Shown piece by piece: positions 5,846-9,737 of a DNA stretch of 9,737 nt. Source of the DNA: CAYQAJ01 sp964415245 (lineage in GTDB: Bacteria; Planctomycetota; Planctomycetia; Pirellulales; Pirellulaceae); NCBI GenBank assembly GCA_964415245.1, contig CAYQAJ010000199.1:1-9737 (forward strand). The letters run 5' to 3'. The stretch's first letter is position 1, and every line of letters begins with the position of its first letter. Under the pieces are notes generated by a model that was not told the origin of the DNA, ran no database searches, and worked only from the letters and a program-made list of their open reading frames with translations. Both the position numbers and the translations under genes were made by a program.

Positions 5846-7966
5846 ATGCGGCACCTCCATCGCACATTGCTGTTGGGATTGGTAACGGTTCTCGTCATTC
5901 TCTCCAGTTCGTCCGCGCCGCAGGCCGCCGAACCGGACGCACAAGTGAAGGCGTCACTCGACGAGCTGCACGCCTGGCTTGACTCGAGCAAGAACGGCGC
6001 CGCCTGGCGAAGCTACTTGCGTAGCGAGCAGCTCGAAGCCGTGCTCGCGCAAGGCGACCAGGCCGATCAACAAGCCGTGGCGGCAATTCTTGAGAAGTAC
6101 GCCAGTGGTGCATCCGGCCTGGAGGAGCCGCACTTCGTAGCGGTTCGCTCCGCGCTGGAAGCGTGGCTCGCGGATTTGACCTACATCCGCCCCGAGGCGA
6201 TCCCGCAGGCGGCCCGCGACGCCAAGAGCCAGTTCCGCGCGATCGACGAGGCTTCGGTCGGCGAAGCGCGTCGCCAAGTGACCCAGGCGGCCACGGCGCT
6301 CGATCGCTTTCTGGCAGGCGGCGGCCGCCGCACGGCCGAGGGCTGGAAGGAGCATCTTCAGTGGAGCCAGATGCAGGCCGAGCTGGACGAGTCGAAAACT
6401 CCCGATATCCGAGTCTTGAACTCGATCATCGAAATCTATCAACAGGACAAGGCGGGGCTGGAGCTGCCGCAGTTTCTGGCCGTGCAGCGCCGCCTGCGCA
6501 CGTTGATCAATCGCGTGCAAGCCTCGTCCGACCCCGCGCTGGCCGACGCCTATGCCGCGAACCTCGAAACGCTGGCCGGCCTGTTGGAAAAGGATCCCCA
6601 GGTCCGCACGACCGAGGATGCGCTCGTGATCGGCCGCACGCTCGGCTGGCTGGAAAGCGCCGAGCAGTGTCCCGCGCTGATCGCCGCCGTCCGCAGGCAT
6701 TGCGCCCAGCCCAATCTGTACGTCGAAGTGTCGGGCGCTTTGATCGCCAAGGGAATCAACCGCGAGGTGGACGACACGACCAACGTGGTCGACAACATCC
6801 TCGGCACCAGCATCCGCGGCACGGCGCACACGCAGGGCAACGTGACCGTCGATCTCGTCCCCGATCCCAACCGCGCTGCGATCAATATCCGCCTGATTGG
6901 CAGGATTCACAGCGATACCGTGGGCCAGAACGGGCCGGCGACCCTCTATACCACGGGCCTCACGAGCGTCGACGCCCACAAAACACTACTGATCGACGCC
7001 GAAGGCGTACACGGTCAACGGGCCGTCGCCAAGTGCCGCACCAACACGAGAATTGACGATATCTCGGTCGGGCGGCTCGCGGAGAATACGGCGTGGAGCC
7101 GCGCCAGCGCACAAAAGCCCGATGCCGAGCGCGTCGCCGCGCGGCATGCCGAGCAGCGCGTGGTGCGTCGGATCGACTCGCAGGCGAGCGAACTGGTCAC
7201 CAAGGCCACCGACGGCTTCCAAAACAAGTTCCGCAGCCCCTTGTTGCGACGCGGCGCCTATCCCGAATTGCTGCAATTCAGCACGACGGCCGATCAACTG
7301 CTGGTGAAGATGGCGCACGCCAGCCGATTCCAAGTTGCCGCGGCCACGCCCCCGCCGGCCATCGAGCAAGGACGCGACCTGGCAGTGCGTGTCCATCAGT
7401 CGCTGGTGGGCAACATTTCCGAGGCCATGATTGGCGGCCAGACCCTGACCGACGAGAGACTGGCCGAGCTGGTGGAGCGCCTGGCCCATGAAGTGCCCGA
7501 GGAGCTGCAAATCGCGCCCGACAAGGAACCGTGGACGATTACGTTTTCGCCTTCGCAGCCGATCGCAACCGAGTTCGGCGACGGGCGGATTAAGGTAACG
7601 GTCACGGGAACGCATTTCACCCGCGGCGAGCAGGAGATTCGCGAGCCGATGGAGATCGTCGTCGAGTACACGATTGAAAAGACGTCGACCGGTGCTCGGC
7701 TCGTGCGGCAGGGGGATGTATCGGCCGAGTACATTCGCGATGGGCGGCAGAGCGTCACGCAGGTGGCGTTCAAGACGTTCGTGCGCAAGAAGTTCGACGC
7801 CCTGTTCAAGGACGAGATCGTGACCGAAGGGCTAACGCTTCCCGGCCGCTGGGAGAAAGCGGGAAAGCTGCAGCTTGAGCAGCTTAGCATCAGCGATGGC
7901 TGGGTAGCCCTGGCGTGGCTCTATCCTGATTCGGTGCGAACGGCCACGGCGCCCAAGAACGAATAA
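5846..7966 (+). CDS. Large exported protein of unknown function with internal duplication
   Basis: The product has 706 residues and no family is recognised. The signal peptide covers about 1-28 (hydrophobic LLLGLVTVLVIL core, PQA/AEP cleavage region), so the protein is exported. The N-terminal half is helical and contains a duplicated segment: about 40-112 and 153-225 align at a constant offset of 113 residues (W54/W167, L58/L171, Y85/Y198, GLE 91-93/204-206, P95/P208, F97/F210, AV 99-100/212-213). Residues about 291-400 are rich in beta pattern (NLYVEVSGALIAKGI, then NILGTSIRGTAHTQGNVTVD) and look like a separate domain. A second helical part (about 425-560) and a beta-rich C-terminal part (about 562-690) follow. 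There is no catalytic motif and only a few scattered cysteines. The start is supported by AAGGA (5833-5837) eight bases upstream. It appears to be a single-gene unit; no clear terminator follows. A structural or envelope role is only a guess. Confidence 0.85.
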   Translation: MRHLHRTLLLGLVTVLVILSSSSAPQAAEPDAQVKASLDELHAWLDSSKNGAAWRSYLRSEQLEAVLAQGDQADQQAVAAILEKYASGASGLEEPHFVAVRSALEAWLADLTYIRPEAIPQAARDAKSQFRAIDEASVGEARRQVTQAATALDRFLAGGGRRTAEGWKEHLQWSQMQAELDESKTPDIRVLNSIIEIYQQDKAGLELPQFLAVQRRLRTLINRVQASSDPALADAYAANLETLAGLLEKDPQVRTTEDALVIGRTLGWLESAEQCPALIAAVRRHCAQPNLYVEVSGALIAKGINREVDDTTNVVDNILGTSIRGTAHTQGNVTVDLVPDPNRAAINIRLIGRIHSDTVGQNGPATLYTTGLTSVDAHKTLLIDAEGVHGQRAVAKCRTNTRIDDISVGRLAENTAWSRASAQKPDAERVAARHAEQRVVRRIDSQASELVTKATDGFQNKFRSPLLRRGAYPELLQFSTTADQLLVKMAHASRFQVAAATPPPAIEQGRDLAVRVHQSLVGNISEAMIGGQTLTDERLAELVERLAHEVPEELQIAPDKEPWTITFSPSQPIATEFGDGRIKVTVTGTHFTRGEQEIREPMEIVVEYTIEKTSTGARLVRQGDVSAEYIRDGRQSVTQVAFKTFVRKKFDALFKDEIVTEGLTLPGRWEKAGKLQLEQLSISDGWVALAWLYPDSVRTATAPKNE

Positions 7967-7980
7967 CGATTCTTCGAGCG

Positions 7981-8200
7981 CTGGGCTGCCTGCCGATTCG
8001 ATCATCGTCGCCAGATCGTGCGCGCCTCGACTGGCGAAGAGGTTGCTTCTTCATCAGGCAGGTCACGGAGCCGAAAATCGACGCGGATTCGGGCTTCGAC
8101 GTGAAGCGCAGAATCGAAGAAGTCGCCCAGGCGCTCGGGCTTGTGGCGACGATGCGCTCGACGCTGGCCCAATACCCCGGCTGCACGCACCGGCACTTCA
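7981..8200 (+). pseudogene. Probable remnant of a protein-coding gene, cut off by a repeat
   Basis: Frame 1 is open from 7969 through this stretch. From about 8053 it reads like real protein: FIRQVTEPKIDADSGFDVKR, then RIEEVAQALG, then a segment ending YPGCTHRHFKR at about 8204. Third codon positions over 8065-8200 are mostly G or C, as in the neighbouring genes. There is no good start codon with a ribosome site (a GTG at 8101 is possible) and the coding-like character stops where the repeat begins at 8201. Downstream the frame continues only through repeat-derived sequence. I do not recognise the family. A short intact gene starting at GTG 8101 (95 codons to 8388) is a less likely alternative, since its last 60 codons would be repeat and intergenic sequence. 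Confidence 0.4.
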
Positions 8201-8307
8201 AGAGGCTGTTTCAAAACCGTCGGCGACTAGCTCAAGCGGCGATGCCCATCGTCCGTTGCCCGTTGGCCGCCTGCCGACGGACGGCTGACGACGGAAAACT
8301 GAAAACT
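8201..8307. repeat. Degraded copy of the palindromic repeat family
   Basis: Positions 8201-8235 match 4998-5032 at 29 of 35 sites, beginning AGAGGCTGT and sharing AAAACCGTC. At the far end AAAACTGAAAACT (8295-8307) corresponds to the inner right arm of the full element (5145-5167). The right outer arm is missing. Between them is a simple region with GTCCGT (8251-8256) and ACGGAC (8277-8282) as an inverted pair. The TTTCAAAACCGT variant of the end is shared with the fragment at 3481-3525 rather than with the full copy. Confidence 0.65.
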
Positions 8308-8432
8308 CATGGGAAGTCTCGTTGCTTGCCGCCGCTGGCGCCCGGCGGTAGTCTGAGGCCATATCGTGGCCCCACTCCTCGCCGATGAGCGCACCAAGCG
8401 GCGCTCGCCTCTGAGCGGCACTGGCATTCGGA
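8308..8432. other. Short leader region before the PP2C gene
   Basis: No gene is supported. CCGCC (8329-8333) and GGCGG (8344-8348) form a small GC hairpin with a 10-base loop. No clear promoter boxes are visible, although the PP2C-CYTH unit must be transcribed from this gap or from further upstream. Confidence 0.35.
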
Positions 8433-9323
8433 ATGTGCCGTTCTTTGCGGATTGAGGGCGAAGCCTTGGAAAAGCGCCCAGGCGAATCAAAACCCGATCA
8501 CCCCGACCGTTCGGCATCAGAAAGCGCTGGACATGCGCCGGCGGTGCGCAGCTTTGGCCGAACGGATCGTGGGCTGGTCCGCGAGTCGAACCAGGATCAT
8601 TTCCTGATTGCCGAGCTGGTACGAACGATGCGGGTCGCCCAGACCAGTCTGCCCCAACCGGAGATTCAATACGGCAACCGCAGGGGGCATTTGTTCCTGA
8701 TCGCCGACGGCATGGGCGGACACAAGGGAGGCGAAGTCGCCAGTGCCATGACCGTGACCACCCTCGAGCGATTCATGCTCGACGTGTTCCGCCGGGCCGA
8801 AGATTTTCAGACGGCCCTCAAGCAGGCACATGCCCGCATCCTGGAAGAAACCGCCCGCCATCCCGAAGTTTCCGGCATGGGCACCACGCTGACGATGGCC
8901 GTCGCCAACAACTGGAAACTCTTCGTGGTTCACGCCGGCGACAGCCGCTGCTATTTGCTCCGTAACCGGGAACTAAAACAACTGACGACCGATCATACCG
9001 TTGTGGGGGAGTTGATGCGGCTTGGCATCGTGAAGCCCGAGGACGCCGCCCATAACAAGTTCCGCCACGTCGTCACCAACGTCGTCGGCGGTTTACAAAA
9101 CAGCGTGCAGGCAGAAGTTCACCAGTTCGATCTACAGCCCGACGACGTCATGCTGCTGTGTACCGACGGCCTGACCGACATGCTGACCAACGACCAGATC
9201 GGCGCGATCCTGCAAACCGAGCGCGACCCCCAAACTGCCTGTGAAACTTTGGTTGACAAGGCCCTGGAACAAGGTGGCAAGGACAATATCACGGCCATTG
9301 TGACTCGTTGGGAAGAATCGTGA
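8433..9323 (+). CDS. PP2C-family protein serine/threonine phosphatase
   Basis: This is predicted to be a soluble, metal-dependent phosphatase that removes phosphate from Ser/Thr residues, usually opposing Hanks-type kinases. The 296-residue product carries the complete PP2C motif series: RESNQDHF (D55), IADGMGGHKGGEVAS (D92), GMGTTLTMA (149-156), VHAGDSRCYLL (D170), LTTDHTVVGELMRLG (185-199), CTDGLTDML (D245) and GGKDNITAIV (D285). All the usual metal-binding aspartates are present, so it should be active. There are no membrane or sensor domains; the first 35 residues look disordered. The size is normal for a bacterial stand-alone PP2C such as PrpC or Stp. The start is uncertain: ATG 8433 lacks a good ribosome site, whereas the in-frame TTG at 8466 has GAGGG seven bases upstream and would give 285 residues. 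No kinase is visible in the window. It sits tightly upstream of the CYTH gene, suggesting one operon. Confidence 0.93.
   Translation: MCRSLRIEGEALEKRPGESKPDHPDRSASESAGHAPAVRSFGRTDRGLVRESNQDHFLIAELVRTMRVAQTSLPQPEIQYGNRRGHLFLIADGMGGHKGGEVASAMTVTTLERFMLDVFRRAEDFQTALKQAHARILEETARHPEVSGMGTTLTMAVANNWKLFVVHAGDSRCYLLRNRELKQLTTDHTVVGELMRLGIVKPEDAAHNKFRHVVTNVVGGLQNSVQAEVHQFDLQPDDVMLLCTDGLTDMLTNDQIGAILQTERDPQTACETLVDKALEQGGKDNITAIVTRWEES
8454..8458 (+). promoter_or_regulatory. Possible ribosome binding site favouring a TTG start for the PP2C gene
   Basis: GAGGG lies seven bases before the in-frame TTG at 8466, a better ribosome-site arrangement than anything preceding the ATG at 8433. If used, the phosphatase would lose 11 non-conserved residues and no motif. 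Confidence 0.35.
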
Positions 9324-9341
9324 CGATTGGTGAGCCGCACC

Positions 9342-9737
9342 ATGGCGCGGAACGTGGAAATCAAGGCCCGCATTGCCAGCGTCGCGGCGCTGGCGGAGAA
9401 GGTGGCCCAGATCGCCGATTCGGGCCCGACGATCATCGCTCAGGACGATACGTTCTTTCGGTGCGAAACGGGGCGGCTGAAGCTCAGGCGGTTTGCGGAT
9501 GGCAGCGGCGAGCTGATCTATTACCGGCGGCCCGATCGGCAGGGGCCCAAGGAGTCGTTCTACCTCCGCAGCCGCACGACCGACCCGCTGGCCATGATCC
9601 AGTCGCTCGCGCTGGCCTACGGCATCCGCGGCCAGGTAAAGAAACGCCGCACGCTGTTTCTCGTGGGCAGAATCCGAGTCCACCTCGACGCCGTCGAACA
9701 ATTGGGCGACTTCCTGGAGCTCGAAGTAGTGCTCGAA
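9342..9737 (+). CDS. CYTH-domain protein (CyaB-like class IV adenylate cyclase / triphosphatase family), partial at window edge
   Basis: The first 132 codons are visible and the frame runs off the right edge. CYTH proteins fold into a triphosphate tunnel and act on ATP (making cAMP), thiamine triphosphate or inorganic tripolyphosphate with Mg or Mn; many bacterial members are annotated as class IV adenylate cyclases without proof. The N-terminal signature reads RNVEIKARI (3-11), so the first glutamate of the usual ExExK is Asn, a variant common in this branch. QDDTFFRCETGRLKLRRF (34-51) and ELIYYRRPD (57-65) form the next basic/acidic strands. KKRRTLFLVGRIRVHLD (100-116) and FLELEVVLE (124-132, with E126 and E128) form the later strands. 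It begins 18 bases after the PP2C stop, with GGTGA (9329-9333) as ribosome site, so the two genes are probably co-translated from one message. A GTG at 9330 would add four residues. The exact reaction cannot be decided from sequence. Confidence 0.87.
   Translation, partial: MARNVEIKARIASVAALAEKVAQIADSGPTIIAQDDTFFRCETGRLKLRRFADGSGELIYYRRPDRQGPKESFYLRSRTTDPLAMIQSLALAYGIRGQVKKRRTLFLVGRIRVHLDAVEQLGDFLELEVVLE

Noticed and set aside
5954..6979. 341-codon minus-strand open frame
   Set aside because: It lies entirely inside the 706-residue protein gene on the opposite strand. The plus-strand frame has a ribosome site, a signal peptide and an internal duplication; this one has none.
8227..8517. Minus-strand open frame overlapping the PP2C start
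   Set aside because: It contains translated repeat sequence (SFQFSVV) and no domain, and it overlaps the well-supported PP2C gene.

Overview
The window is GC-rich with strong G/C preference at third codon positions, and it holds seven protein genes plus one probable gene remnant. The protein set suggests a planctomycete, probably a Pirellulales-type bacterium: a signal peptidase I carrying a zinc-ribbon-like insertion, large secreted proteins of no known family, a PP2C phosphatase, long intergenic gaps, and dispersed palindromic repeats containing TTTTCAGT-type motifs. This placement is inferred from family resemblance and gene style; there is no rRNA or marker gene to prove it.

Layout. Positions 1-860 (minus, running off the left edge) encode a signal peptidase I-like protein. 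It is divergent from 1154-2524 (plus), an exported bactofilin-like beta-helix protein with a C-terminal membrane domain. That gene converges on 2625-3203 (minus), a small TerB-like helical protein, and the 100-base gap between them is packed with hairpins. Upstream of it, 3524-4687 (minus) encodes an exported protein that joins a cysteine-less thioredoxin-like segment to a CAP/SCP domain. A gap of about 1.16 kb follows, containing a 223-bp near-perfect inverted-repeat element (4998-5220). Next is 5846-7966 (plus), a 706-residue exported protein of unknown function with an internal duplication. The gap 7967-8432 holds a probable coding remnant cut off by a relative of the palindromic element. 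The right end is a two-gene unit: a PP2C-family Ser/Thr phosphatase (8433-9323) followed within 18 bases by a CYTH-domain protein (9342 to the edge).

How the genes fit together. Most products are predicted to act at or outside the inner membrane (peptidase, bactofilin-like protein, Trx/CAP protein, 706-residue protein). The PP2C and CYTH genes look co-transcribed and may link protein dephosphorylation to triphosphate or cyclic-nucleotide chemistry, which is an inference from adjacency alone. The best candidate for an undescribed element is the repeat family: one full palindromic copy and two partial copies, one abutting a stop codon, one ending a coding remnant, and one free in a long gap.
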